Source: Cinnamomum chago
Taxonomy: Eukaryota; Streptophyta; Magnoliopsida; Laurales; Lauraceae
NCBI GenBank assembly: GCA_038049695.1
Contig: CP142458.1
Location: forward strand, 57,693,501-57,757,500
DNA: 64,000 bases
Reading direction: 5' to 3'
Shown: piece by piece, positions 1 to 10,994 of the stretch
Numbering within the stretch: the first letter of the stretch is position 1
Layout: each line of letters opens with the position of its first letter
The notes under the pieces: model-generated
Told to the model about the DNA's origin: nothing
Databases searched by the model: none
The model's input: the letters and a program-made list of their open reading frames with translations, nothing else
Program-made: the position numbers and the translations under genes

Positions 1-27
1 GACTCCACCATTGAGAGAGGAGAGCCA

Positions 28-1492
28 GTGGAGAAACTCACCCCTGTGGTCTTGGACGAAAAGCATCCAGACAGAAAAGTATACCTTGGCTCTTCTCTCC
101 TAGAAGATCTTGGTCACCAGTTAGTAGAATTTCTGAGGCATAGCATGGACGTCTTCGCGTGGTCTCATGCGGACTTGGAAGGAATCGACCCTAGCGTCAC
201 CATCCACCGCCTCAATGTCGATACTCGCTACAAGCCTGTTCGTCAGAAGCTGAGGAGCGCTTCCGCTGAAAGGGCTCAAGTAATGGCCGAGGAGGTGAGA
301 AAGTTAGTTGAAAATAGGGCAATCAGGGAAGTGGCATATCCTGAATGGCTCTCAAATGTTGTGATGGTAGCCAAAGCCAATGGAAGATGGCGCCTTTGTG
401 TTGACTTCACTGAGCTCAACAAGGAGTGCCCAAAAGACAGCTACCTGCTACAGAGAATTGACCTACTCATTGATGCCACGGCAGGACATGAACTGCTCAC
501 TTTCCTGGACGCATATTCTGGGTACAACCAGATCAGCATGCACCCCCCAGACCAAGAAAAAAACATCATTCATCACCCCAAGGGGAACCTACTGTTACAG
601 AGTCATGCCCTTCGGGCTGAAAAATGCAGGTGCAACCTATTAGCGGTTAGTGAACAAAACGTTTCAGTCCCAGATAGGGCAAACAATGGAGGTTTACGTG
701 GACGACATGCTAGTGAAGAGCCTTGCCGCAGCAGATCAAATTAACCATCTTCGAGAAACTTTCAATGTTCTCAGGTCATATCGCATGAAGTTGAACCCGG
801 AGAAGTGTGCCTTTGGCGTAGGATCAGGAAAATTCCTAGGCTTCATGGTCAACCAGAGGGGAATTGAAGCAAACCCCGATAAGATCAAGGCTATCCTCGA
901 TATGAAGTCTCCCTCCTCCACCAAAGAGCTCCAGCGACTAAATGGAAGAATTGCAGTGCTTAACAGATTCATCTCCAAATCTGTAGACAAATGCCTACCC
1001 TTCTTCAAAACCCTCCGGAAAGCCTTTGAATGGGGAGCAAAAGCAGAGGAGGCCTTCCAAGGACTCAAGGCTTACTTGGCCACACCTCCCCTCCTTTCTC
1101 ATGTTGCGCCAGGTGAAATCCTGTACTTGTACCTCTCTGCCTCCTCAACAGCAGTTAGCTCCGTCATCATCAGAAATCATGGTGGGATGCAAAAACCCAT
1201 TTATTATGTGAGCAGGGCATACAGGGTGGCATAAAGTAGGTACTCGAAGCTAGAAAAACTGGTGCTTGCCCTCATCTCGACGGCAAGACGCCTAAGGCAT
1301 TATTTCCAGAGTCATACAGTTGTTGTGATTACAGATCAACCTTTGAAGGGAGTCTTGGGGAAGCCGGATGTGTCTGGGAGACTGCTTAAATGGGCAGTTG
1401 AATTGGGCGAATTCGATGTCCAGTACCAACCGAGGGTGGCCATCAAAGCACAAGCTTTGGCAGATTTTGTAGCAGAGTTTGCACAAGTATAA
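28..1492 (+). pseudogene. Tat-type pol: reverse transcriptase and RNase H (broken)
   Basis: The reverse transcriptase of a Ty3/gypsy element, which copies the element RNA into DNA, followed by its RNase H. Visible RT motifs are VDFTELNKECPKD, the LDAYSGYNQI block and the catalytic YVDDMLVKS near 690-716. RNase H follows (about 1085-1492) and ends with KAQALADFVAEF, which is typical of Tat elements. Reading starts in frame 1 and must move to frame 2 at an A-run near 555-562. In frame 2 there are stops at 641 (where a Gln is usual), 1232 and 1490. The rest of the conserved blocks are intact, so decay is moderate. The first Met at 28 is only where the window opens the frame; the true polyprotein began upstream. 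Confidence 0.88.
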
Positions 1493-2170
1493 GAGGAGAC
1501 AGATGAACTTGCCTCGCCCCTACAAGGTGGTTCGCCGTCCTGCAAGGACAACCAAGGAGTCGCCCACACAACTCCAAATCTCCAGGCCCAACCCATGGGA
1601 GACCAGACACCCCTGGGCGCCAAAGACCTGGGCGCCCAGGCACTTCTTACCAAGGGCGCCCAAGCAACTCCTGCCTTGGGCGCCCCGTCGACTCCTATTT
1701 CCCAGCCTGGCGCTCAGAGTCCCTCGTTACCACTATGGAAGCTCTATGTTGATGGCTCCGCGACCAATAATGGAGGTGGAGCGGGCCTCGTTTTGATTAG
1801 CCCCGAGGGTGCGCCCCTTAAGTGTGCGGTAAAGTTCCACTTCACGGCCTCTAACAATGAAACAGAGTATGAAGCTCTCCTCTCTGGTCTAAAATTGGCG
1901 CTCGAAATGGACGCCCGATACCTCACTGCTTACAGCAACTCTCAGTTGATAGTTAATCAAGTAAAAGGCGAGTTCGAAGCAAAGGAAACAAGAAGGCAGG
2001 ATTATCTCAGCAAGGTGAAAAAACTAATCCCGCGGTTCTAGTATTTCCAAATCTGTCATATCCATCGGGAGAGTAACGTTGCCGCCGATGCACTTGCCAA
2101 GCTCGCCTCATCCCTAGAGACCCCATCAGACGAACCAGCATTCTTTGGGCACCAGTTTGAGCCAAGCCAG
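1493..2170 (+). pseudogene. Pro/Ala/Gly linker plus second (archaeal-type) RNase H
   Basis: After the first RNase H the same frame runs through a low-complexity linker (about 1500-1735) rich in LGA/GAP steps and GGGCGCC words. It then enters a second RNase H domain starting LYVDGSATNNGGGAG near 1738. Acidic positions recognisable from the family are the Asp in VDGS, the Glu in NETEYEAL and the Asp in VAADALAKLAS. The position normally Asp in the YSDSQ block reads Asn here (YSNSQLIVNQ). An in-frame TAG at 2039 interrupts the domain. The domain is thought to add or replace RNase H activity in Tat elements. That this copy is inactive is inferred from the Asn and the stops. Confidence 0.85.
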
Positions 2171-3454
2171 GTGGATGAAAGCACTGCAAGCATTAACTGT
2201 ACTACAGCTGAAACGAACTGGATGACCCCAATAAGGGCATACCTTCAAAAAGGCACACTGCCAGAGGACCCCCTTAAGGCAAGAAAGCTGAGGTTGAGAT
2301 CTTCCAAATTCACCCTCTTACAAGATATCCTCTACAAGAAGGGTTACTCCTTACCGTTGTTGTGGTGCTTCTCGCCTGAAGAAGCTGATTACGCCCTGCG
2401 GGAAATCCATGAAGGAATTTGTGGGAATCACTCTAGAGGACGCTCCCTTGCCCACAGAGCACTTAGGTAAGGTTTCTTTTGGCCCAGAATGCTAGCGGAC
2501 GCCAAAGAATTTGTCAGAAAATGTGACAAATGCCAGCGCTTCGCCACTGTGCCAAGGCAGCCACCAGAAGAACTCACAACCATGATGAGTCAGTGGCATT
2601 TCTCCAAATGGGGAATTGATATCCTAGGCCCCCTTCCTTTGGGTAGGGGACAAAGCAAGTTTGTAGTAGTCGCCGTCGACTACTTTACAAATTGGGCGGA
2701 AGCGGAACCCTTGGCAAGGATAACAGACTCCAAAGTGAAAGACTTTGTCTGGAAAAACATAGTCTGTCGCTTTAGGATCCCTCATACCATTGTCAGTGAT
2801 AATGCAAAACAATTCGACAATAAACTCTTTAACTCATTTTGTTCCGACCTTCAGATAAAGCAGCCCCATTCTAGCCCGGCACATCCACAGGCAAACGGGC
2901 AGGCAGAAGTCATGGTAAGAACAGTCCTGCGTAACCTGAAGACGAGGCTCGAGGGAGCGAAGGGTCTTTGGGTCGACGAGCTCCCGGGAGTATTGTGGGC
3001 CTATCGGACCACGACAAGAACACCTACCGGGGAAACCCCTTTCTCTTTCATTTTTGGGACTGAGGCAGTCATCCTTGTTGAGATTGGGGTACATTCTCTT
3101 AGGGTCCAGCACCACGACCCCGACACCAACGAGGAAGGGCTTCGCATCAGCCTCGATTTGATAGAGGAAGTAAGGGAGATGGCCGACGTCCGCAATACAG
3201 AGTATAAGCGACACATGGCAAGATACTACAACTCAAGAGTAAAGCCTCGTTCCTTCCGACCAGGGGATCTGGTCCTTAAAATGGTGATCTTTGCTACAAA
3301 GGATTCTCGCGAAGGCAAACTAGGACCGAATTAGGAAGGGCCATACCTCATAACAGAAGTGGTAAGACCGGGCACTTATAGGATCCAGAACTCTAAAGGG
3401 AAGACCCTACCTCATCCATGGAATGCGGAACACCTGAAGAGGTACTACCAGTGA
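2171..3454 (+). pseudogene. Tat-type integrase (broken)
   Basis: The integrase inserts the cDNA into the genome. The zinc-binding HHCC region is visible around 2400-2545 (HEGICGNHS, then KCDKCQRF), split by a TAG at 2468. The catalytic core shows Asp in GIDILGPLP (about 2620), Asp in IVSDNAKQFD (about 2790) and Glu in ANGQAEVM (about 2895). The C-terminal part has the usual PGDLVLK motif, and after a stop at 3332 reading resumes as EGPYLITEVV and ends HLKRYYQ with TGA at 3452-3454. No chromodomain is seen, in line with Tat rather than chromovirus membership. Confidence 0.88.
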
Positions 3455-3643
3455 CACAAGAAGGGAGAAGAAACAGTGAAAATTGGGAGTTTAATTTTTT
3501 CAATACTTTTTGGAATGTTTTTTTTATAATGAGTAGTAAATAAATAAGATTTTTTGTATTTTACTCATTCCAACAGTTAGGCAATGAAATTGCCTTTTAA
3601 AAAAAATATGTGTAATGAAACATATCAAAAAGTCTCCTGTACC

Positions 3644-6579
3644 CTAATCACTCTCACAGCTGCCGTCCTCATCCTCGTCATCCTCCACATCCTCCTCACC
3701 ATCCTCGGTGTCATCAGAGCCTCCATTACCTTCATTAGGCGCCTTGGTCGGCACAAAGCCTGAAAGGTCGAGGTCAGGGAAAGCAGTAGCAATCTTCCCT
3801 CGAAGCTCTTCATAACCATCAATGAAGGCATCAACAATACCATTTGCTAACTCTTGTTCAACTATGGTAACCCTCTCCTCAGCCTGCGAGGCTCTCTCAT
3901 GTGCCACCTTCATCTCTGCCTCCATGGCAACCTCTCTGAGCGTCGCCCTCTCACGGGCCTTCGCAAGCTCAGCCTCACCGAGCGAAGCCCTCTCACGGGT
4001 CTTCTCAAGCTAAGCTTCTACCCTGGCTACCCTCTCGTGAGACTTCGAGAGCTCAGTCTCAAACCCGGTCGCCCTCTCGCGGGCCGCTGAAAGATCAGCC
4101 TCGGAAGCTCCTCTAGCAGCTTCAAGAGCAACAATCTTCCCTTGAGCAATGGAGAGCTCTTTTTGCATACTCTCATTGTCCTGCTTCAGCTGACTGTAAT
4201 GTCGGGCCCTTGACAACAAGCATAAGAACGCAGTGGAAGCCTGGAGCAATAAGAGACAAAGAAAATGAGAGTACATATATATAAAAATGAAAGTTTGGAG
4301 AAAAGAAAACAGTAAGCCTTTTACCTGAGCCAAACCCTCTAAGAATGTGTCAATAACCCTCTCGGTACCCAAAGCATTGATCTGCGAAACCTCAGGAGGA
4401 AACACAAATCTCCCAAGCTTTTCCCGAATCACCAGCGGATTGCCCAGCATGGGACCAGCCCAAGTTGGTGCCCCTGCAAGGCCCCCGAGCGTGAGGGACA
4501 CGAATGAGGGGTGGAAGGTACAGCTGGAGAAGAAGACTCCGGAGTAGCAATCGTGTCAGAAGAGGTCGCTGGCTAGGGCGACACTGTGGGAGAGGCCACC
4601 CGATGGGAACACGGTCGTGCCCCCGCTAAAGGGATGGATACGAGAGAGCTTGCCTTGAAAGTCACTGGTGGGGAGTTCCCCCTTGAAATGCTGTCCACCC
4701 TTGCCGCCTTGGAAGGAGGGGCACTCCTACTCGAAAGGTGAGCCCCAGAAGGAGGGGTACTCCTACTCGAAAGGCGAGCCCCAATCACCTCTCTGTCTAT
4801 TGCTGCAGAAGCAAAAGTGTTACTTAGGTATGAAATATCAGGTAAATAAAAAAAAGCAAAAGTCAAGTACTTTTTCTTTTTAGAGGAGATTTCTGAGAGG
4901 GGACACTAGCTCCACTACTCTCTTTGGGTAAGAGAACCTCCAATCTTTTTCAGGACAGTCCCTCACGGCCTGCAGCTTCCGGTCCTGACTCATGGAGAGC
5001 ACTGGCGCGTCTACAAAAGGGTAATGGGTAAGCACATAAAAAAATAAAGAGAAAGAGTAGCAAGTGAATGGCTTACCAAGTTTCCTGGCGTCACCCCATC
5101 GTGTTGGCACTAAAGCCCACTCTCCACCAATAAAAAAGAAGCGAGATTTCCAACTGTGGCAATTGGAACGCAAATCCGTAAGCAGCTTGCCACCCCTAGG
5201 GGCAAGATAGTACCATCCCCTATTAGGGGCCGGAGACTCAGTCAGGCTGTAGGCAGCATGGAACTCCACAGGAGAAGCATCCTCGCGATGAACCCTCCTC
5301 CATAATGCAAGAAAGCCAAGCAGAACTCTCCATCCATTGGGTGCTAACCGCCCCGGGGTCAATGAATAGTAATGAAGAATGCGGCAAATGGAGGAGGGCA
5401 TGGGGAGCCTCATCCCAGCTTCGAGCATCTCTTCATAAATGGCAATCTCACCCGAGGAGTCGTCGCAAGCAGGCTCGTCCGTTTCAGCCCGGCGACATAG
5501 CACAGTGGGAGGAATATGATAAGAAGAAGCCATCTTCAAAATGTCACTGTCAGTGTTGAACACGCTAGTAATGGTGCTCACCTTGGACCTGTCGTCGTCG
5601 ACAACCACTTTTCCTCGATACCTTTTGCGACGAGAACGTGTCGTGCCCACTGCCGCGGAGCCCGTGTTTACCTCGCCCGACACCTGATGGGTGCTACCAC
5701 CCTCGCCCATGGCCTGCACCGAGCACATCACAGCAGCAGGCTAGGCGCCCAAGGTGGCGCCCCAGCCCTCTCCTCCACCACCAGCAAACTGGGCGCGCAC
5801 ACCAACGCCAGCGCCAGGGGCGCCCTGGGTAGCGCACCGTCCTCCACCAGCAGCAGGCTGGGCGCGCCCAGCAGCGCTCCTCGTCCACCCGCAGCAGCGC
5901 CTGCAGCAGGGGCGCCTAGGGCAGAGCGCCCCGTCCCCTTCTCCAGCAGTGCAACTTGCCGCAGCAGGCTGCTCGTCGTGCGCAGAAGCACCCAGGGCGG
6001 CGCCCTCGCCTCTAGAAGCACCCCGGGCGGCGCCCGCGCCTCCAGCAACGCCCCGGGCGGTGCCCGCGCCTCCATCACCCGTCACAGCAGCGCCCAGGCC
6101 CCTACCCGCGCCTCCATCGCCCATCACGGCCGCGCCCAGGGGGGCGCCCTGACTGGCACCCCGTCCACTGCCCGCGCCTAAGGGGGCGCCCTGGGCTGCT
6201 CCGCCTGTTGCAGCGCCCGCGCCCAGGGGGCGCCCTGGGCCGCTCCGCCTATCTTACTGCCCGCGCCCAAGGGGGCGCCCTGGGCTGCTCCGCCTGTTCC
6301 AACGCCCGTGCCCAGGGGGGCGCCCTGGGCCGCTCCGCCTGTCGCAACGCCCGCGCCCAAGGGGGCGCCATGGGCTGCTCCGCCTGTTGCAGCGCCCGCG
6401 CCCAAGGGGGCGCCCAAGCTTTGTCCACCACGGGTTGCGCCCCAGCCTGCAGCCAGGCCAGGGGCGCCCTGGGCGGCGTCCCGTCCGTCGCCTGCAACGG
6501 GTGATGCCTGTCCTCCCTGCAGCTCTCCGTCAGCGCAAACACCATCTTCTACCTCTAGTTGGTCCGGAGACTCCATCAC
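3644..6579 (-). pseudogene. Antisense post-integrase ORF of the Tat element
   Basis: Minus-strand coding region between integrase and 3' LTR, opposite to pol. From the high end it starts MMESPDQ at 6579 and runs through Gly/Ala/Pro-rich 15-residue repeats. One repeat of 44 instead of 45 bp moves the frame by exactly the amount needed to continue in the next open frame (6127 down), where a TAG at 5741-5743 precedes MMCSVQAM at 5731. The stretch 5731-4880 holds a conserved block (YEEMLEAGMRLPM, LAPNGWRVLLGF, RGWYYLAPR, WKSRFFFIGGEW) that I recognise as the plant 'putative gypsy type transposon' domain. Lower segments (4501-4010 and 3925-3644) encode a coiled coil rich in Ala/Glu/Arg and an acidic tail ending DEDGSCESD. 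The segments between may be introns or decay. The function of this protein family is unknown to me. Confidence 0.72.
6182..6415. repeat. 45-bp GC-rich tandem repeat in the antisense ORF
   Basis: About five units. The word GGGGGCGCC recurs with its CGCC at 6187, 6231, 6276, 6321, 6366 and 6411. Spacings are 44, 45, 45, 45 and 45. Each unit encodes 15 residues of the type GAPLGAG..TGGAAQ on the minus strand. The 44-bp unit is a 1-bp deletion that breaks the antisense reading frame. Related but less regular GGGCGCC-rich sequence continues to about 5740. Confidence 0.9.
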
Positions 6580-6881
6580 CTTCTTTCTTTTTTGAACAAG
6601 AAGAAGATGAATGACCTCAAGAAAGATAATTTCAAGGGAGAGTGGGGAAGAGCACTCCCAATTTATAGCCTAGGGTTTTCAATGAGAAAAAGAGCCCTAA
6701 CCCAAAAGAACTCTTCTACTAAATTCAAAGAGGGAAAGAACCCTGAGCCGGAAGGACTCTTCTGTGAAACCCTGAACGATGGAGACGGACAGTGTCTAGG
6801 AAAGCTACAAACGCTCGGCATGATAAAAGCCTGGATATTCGAAATGCCTCACTTTCAAAGTTTCATTTGCCGCGAGGCATT

Positions 6882-6891
6882 GGGGGGCAAA
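6882..6891 (+). promoter_or_regulatory. Polypurine tract of the Tat element
   Basis: GGGGGGCAAA lies immediately before the TG that opens the 3' LTR. It is the expected primer site for plus-strand DNA synthesis. Confidence 0.8.
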
Positions 6892-7406
6892 TGATGGGTC
6901 ATGCCCAAGTGACTCAGTCCACGATGGTGGGTCAGGCCCAAGTGACTCGAGTCCGTGATAAGTCGAGGTCTTGATCCACCTATTAAAGGCCGGGTCCAGA
7001 TCCGCGAAGTGACGAGGTCAGAGCAGTCGCGTCGTTCCTTTAACCCACTTTTATCAAGTCCTGCGGACGAGATCTTACCTGCCTCGTATGTTGAGGGCAG
7101 TTCGAAGACTCCGCCAGAATGGAGCGCCCGTTGCTGAAGAGTCATCCCCATCTGTTAGGGGAAGACTATAAATCAAAGAACCCCACCAGCACTAGGGGGC
7201 AAGTAATTTTGATCCGTATTTGCATATTTATTGTATTCTCCTGACCTGTAATCCCTACATCGGAGAAGTAAAATCATCAGTTTGAAGTGGACGTAGGTCA
7301 CACTGACCGAACCACTATAAATTCTCTCTCTCACTCTCTTTTAATTTCCACATTAATTATTCATTACTCGACCAGTGGTGTCCGAAAAAACTTTCTGGCA
7401 TCATCA
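6892..7406 (+). repeat. 3' LTR of the Tat element
   Basis: A 515-bp LTR beginning TGATGGGTC directly after the polypurine tract and ending GGCATCATCA, so the ends form a TGATG/CATCA inverted pair. It contains a TATA box and the usual downstream transcribed region. The 5' partner is outside the window, so the boundaries rest on the TG/CA ends and tract position alone. Confidence 0.75.
7167..7173 (+). promoter_or_regulatory. TATA box of the Tat LTR
   Basis: TATAAAT inside the LTR, about 275 bp from its 5' end, in the place expected for the core promoter. In this 3' LTR it would drive transcription out into flanking DNA, if active. Confidence 0.55.
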
Positions 7407-7969
7407 ATATCTATAGCCAGTACTAGTCTGGTGTTTTACCACTTTTCATTCGTGAATTGAATCTTTTTTTGTTCTTTGTATCTTTTTCAATTGTTTTGCG
7501 GGTGGGAGTGAAATTTGTATTTGTATGGCATATTGCGTGTGTATAGATTTTGTATGCGTGAATTCTTTCTACATGAGCAAGTCTCCTTAGATGTTTGGAG
7601 CTTTTATCAAGTGGTATTCATCAGCTTTATAAATGTAGTGTTTTTTTTTACATACACTCCCATAAAAAAAAAAAAGAACCACCACGTTGAATTTCAATTC
7701 TTATACTTTATCTATTCTCGACCCGTATGTTAACACTTGGATCCTCCCCTGCCTATGAAAGCATTCACTCATAATAGTACTTAAACTTCTAAAGCATTAC
7801 TTATTATCTTTTTTTTTTTTTACATCCATCATTCATTAAAATATACATGTATTGATAAGTTCATAGGTTCTCTGATTTACAATCAAAGGCCAATTGTGGT
7901 TTTTTCTTCAAAATGTCAACAATTAAATTGTTAGCTTTCTCCATTGTCTTCTTCAATTCATCTTCGATG
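7407..7969. other. No gene seen; AT-rich flank of the Tat LTR
   Basis: AT-rich sequence with homopolymer runs (poly-T near 7628 and 7809, poly-A near 7664). No conserved reading frame. It may be intron or flank of the CCCH zinc-finger fragment that follows. Confidence 0.5.
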
Positions 7970-8089
7970 TTTGATACTTATTGCAAAAACATGCAATATG
8001 GATCAACCTGCAAATACCACCATCCAAAAGAGAGGCATGTGCCACTCGCTGCTGGCACTCTCAACTCACAAGGACTTCCTCTTAGACCG
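7970..8089 (+). pseudogene. Exon fragment of a CCCH zinc-finger protein
   Basis: The translation contains GSTCKYHHPKERH followed by LNSQGLPLRP, the signature of plant ZFN-like CCCH proteins, which bind nucleic acids with several C-x8-C-x5-C-x3-H fingers. The exon ends at LPLRP followed by GTAAAT, the usual intron position in that family. The finger is altered: spacing between two Cys before the HH block is C-x8-C (YCKNMQYGSTC) where the family has CKYGSTC (C-x5-C). This looks like a three-residue insertion. No neighbouring fingers were found, so this is an isolated exon or pseudogene remnant. Confidence 0.6.
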
Positions 8090-8255
8090 GTAAATTTGAT
8101 ACTCATCCTTTTCTATTCTTTGTCCACTTGATGTGCTTATCTATAGTCTTCATAGACACTTTTGAATGTTCCCAAATCCCAGGATGTTTGAATATTCGAG
8201 CAAACCAGTGGTGCCCAAGCAGTTTGACCGAGCATGATGTACTTTTTTTCTTCAG

Positions 8256-8813
8256 TTACATCCTTATGTATATTATCACTCATATGGATCAAGCGCATTA
8301 GAATGGATCGTTGCAGTTGGACTTCAAAGGTATGATTCTTCTGTAAAGTTATTTAATTTTATCATATCAAAATTGCTCAGTTTTGAGTGACTTTTGATAA
8401 TATTTCTTTTATTTGAGCAAATTTGACAGGACAATTTACTTTATAGCACAACATAGAAAGAACCTTACATCTTTGTCCAAGTATAGTTATGTTACAAAGA
8501 ATAATGTTCATTATTAAGCAAACCTTACATATTAACACCAGGCATCTCTTTTCTTCCATAAAAGAGTTGTCAGACAATAAACCTGACAGCTTGGTTCATT
8601 AGACTCAGCTGAGCCAGCTATTTTAGTAGATACCAGTTAGCATTGTCCGCTTTGTCCAGATGTTTGGTGTTGTTACCTCTCTTTTATAATGATAGAAACT
8701 CCTTGCTTGTCTATTTTTCTCAGGTATTTGTACTGCTTAATTACATGAACTGGAATTACACAACCTTGGTGGACGCAATCCACAACGGGGAAGGCAAATG
8801 CTGGACTGCCAAG
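8256..8813 (+). other. Two candidate exons of an unrecognised gene
   Basis: Segment 8256-8329 is flanked by TTCTTCAG and GTATGATT. Segment 8724-8813 is flanked by TTTTCTCAG and GTAAGC and is exactly 30 open codons ([14 protein letters not shown]..., ending GEGKCWTAK). The splice-like borders support real exons. I do not recognise the product. The second could join across the tandem array to an exon starting at 10754 after TTGCAG (IDGGFGVGCRLAKS). If so, it is part of the CACTA element gene or a host gene whose intron filled with repeats. Confidence 0.35.
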
Positions 8814-8989
8814 GTAAGCATTCATTTGAGATTGATTTGATTTTCAATCATTGAAACATTGAACCAAAACTTGAAGGTTTAATAACTTTTAAAATTCAAT
8901 TCATCACGCTATGAGCTTTTGAATAGATAGGTTAAATAATCTAGGTTGAAGACATCTTGTGAATTTTCCCGATTCAAATTTATATCAAC

Positions 8990-10670
8990 TTAGACTGAAA
9001 AACTGAGCAACTTGGTCGAGTGTCATTTGAGAAGCGAATAGGACTCCGGGTTAGAGATTTAGAAGCGAAAACATCGGATTTTCCAACACTTAAGCTCGAA
9101 AATGGCCCGCTGGGGGTCCGAAACAGGAAATGGCCCTCGAAAAAATTAGAAATTGGTACAAAACACGTCGCTCTAGGGTAGAGTAACTTGTAGGAACTAA
9201 CGGTTGGCAAATCGAACTCCCGATTAGAGAATTAGAAGTGAAAACATAGGATTTTCCAACACTTTGGCTCAAAAACGGCCCGCCAGGGGTCCAGAATGGG
9301 AAACGGCCCCCGAAAAAATCGAAAACCGGTACGAACACTTCGCTTGAGGGTAGAGTAACTTGTATGAACTAACGGTTCTCAAATAAGACTCCCAGTTAGA
9401 GAATTAGAAGCGAAAATATAGGATTTTCCAACACTTAAACTCGAAAACGGCCCGCCGGGTGTCCGGAACAGGAAACGGCCTTTGGAAAAATAAAAAGCCG
9501 GCACGAGCACTTCGCTCGAGGGTGGAGAAACTTGTAGGAACTGACGGTTAGCAAATAGTACTCCCGGTTAGAGAATTAGAAGCGAAAACATTGGATTTTC
9601 CACCACTTGGGCTCGAAAACGGCCCGCCGAGAGTCTGGAATGGGAAACGGCCCCCGAAAAAATCAAAAACCGGCACAAGCACTTCGCTCGAGGATAGAGT
9701 GACTTGTAGGAACTGACGGTTCGCAAATAGGACTCCAGATTAGAGAATTAAAAGCGAAAACATCGAATTTTCCAACACTTAAGCTCGAAAAGGCCCGCGG
9801 GGGGTTCGGAACGCGAAACGGCCCCCGGAAAAATTGAAAACAGTGATGAACACTTCGCTCGAGCGTAAAGTAACTTGTATGAACTAACGGTTCACAAATA
9901 GAACTCCTGGTTAGAGAATTAGAAGCCAAAACATAGGATTTTCCAACACTTAGACTCGAAAACGGGCCATCAGGGGTCTAGAATGGGAAACGGCCCTCGG
10001 AAAAATAACAAACCGGCACAAGCACTTCGCTTAAGTGTATAGTAACTTGTAGGAACTGACGGTTCGCAAATAGGACTCTCAGTTAGAGAATTAGAAGCGA
10101 AAACATTGGATTTTCCAACACTTAGACTCGAAAACGGCCTACTAGGAGTTCGGAATGCGAAACGGCCCCTGAAAAATTGGAAATCGGCACAAGCACTTCG
10201 CTTAAGGGTAGAGTAACTTGTAGGATCTGACGGTTCGCAAATAAGACTCCCAGTTAGAGAGTTAAAAGCGAAAACATAGGATTTTCCAACATTTCGGCTC
10301 GAAAACGGCCCGTCGGGGGTCTGGAAAGGGAAATGGCCCCTAGAAAAATTGAAAACCGGCACGAGCACCTCGCTTGAGGCGAAATTAACTTGCAGGAACT
10401 AACGGCTCGTAAATCAGACTCCCGGTTAACGAATTAGACCTAAAAACATTGGATTCTTAACACTTAGTCTCGAAAATAGGCCGTCAGAGGTCGAAAACGG
10501 GAAACGGCCATCGGACAACCTAGAAACCAGCACGGGTACCACGTTCAAGGCCAAAGTAACTTGTAGGAATTGACGATTAGTGAATCGAACTTTCGGTTAA
10601 CGAATTAAACGCAAAAACCGGCTGAATCTCAACACTTAAGGCTGGAAAACAGGCCGCGGAAAAACTTCGG
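8990..10670. repeat. Tandem array A, 172-bp unit, about 10 copies
   Basis: The landmark AACTTGTAGGAACT (with small changes) occurs at about 9185, 9357, 9529, 9701, 9872, 10044, 10215, 10387 and 10558, a spacing of 171-172 bp. Units carry CGAAAACGGCCCG, a CTTCGCTCGAGGG block and GACTCCCGGTTAGAGAATTAGAAG. Copies diverge most at the right end. The array lies between a splice donor-like site (8814) and an acceptor-like site (10753), so it may be intronic. Long minus-strand frames across it are by-products of the periodicity. Confidence 0.9.
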
Positions 10671-10994
10671 AAAAGATTTATTTATATATATATGTTTTTT
10701 TATTTATAATTTAATTCATTGAAAAGATTGTAATGTTGTTTTTGTCATTGCAGATTGATGGAGGCTTTGGTGTCGGTTGCAGACTAGCTAAATCTGTTTT
10801 ATTCTTTTTAATTTATTTGTATATGTATATTGGACATTTATATGGGACTGTATCATTATTGATTGTAATATTTGTTTAATGAGATGAATGATTTGATGAA
10901 AAATGGTGATGGTTGTTTGCATGCATTTTTTATATTGAATATAGGTATATGAACATGTTTATCTTTTGATACAGGTACATAAACAGGTTTACAG

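Larger units (their letters stand above)
1..7406 (+). mobile_element. Ty3/gypsy Tat-lineage LTR retrotransposon, 5' truncated by the window edge
   Basis: The visible order is reverse transcriptase, RNase H, a second archaeal-type RNase H, integrase, a long antisense ORF region, a polypurine tract and a 3' LTR. A second RNase H after the first is the hallmark of the plant Tat lineage (Ogre/Retand-like), and a post-integrase antisense ORF is known in the same group. The 5' LTR, gag and protease must lie upstream of base 1. Pol carries one frameshift and six in-frame stops, so this copy cannot make its own polyprotein. The target-site duplication cannot be tested because only one end is present. 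Confidence 0.9.

Noticed and set aside
6182..6415. CRISPR-like array
   Set aside because: The 45-bp units are contiguous tandem repeats with no unique spacers, in a plant genome.
5516..6595. Long plus-strand Ala/Pro/Arg frames
   Set aside because: They are the complement of the antisense Gly/Ala/Pro repeat. The conserved domain is on the minus strand, and the high GC removes stops in all frames.
9090..10368. Series of long minus-strand frames (FFRG, VGKS, SLI..) over array A
   Set aside because: They repeat with the 172-bp period, stop irregularly and match no family. They result from the tandem array.
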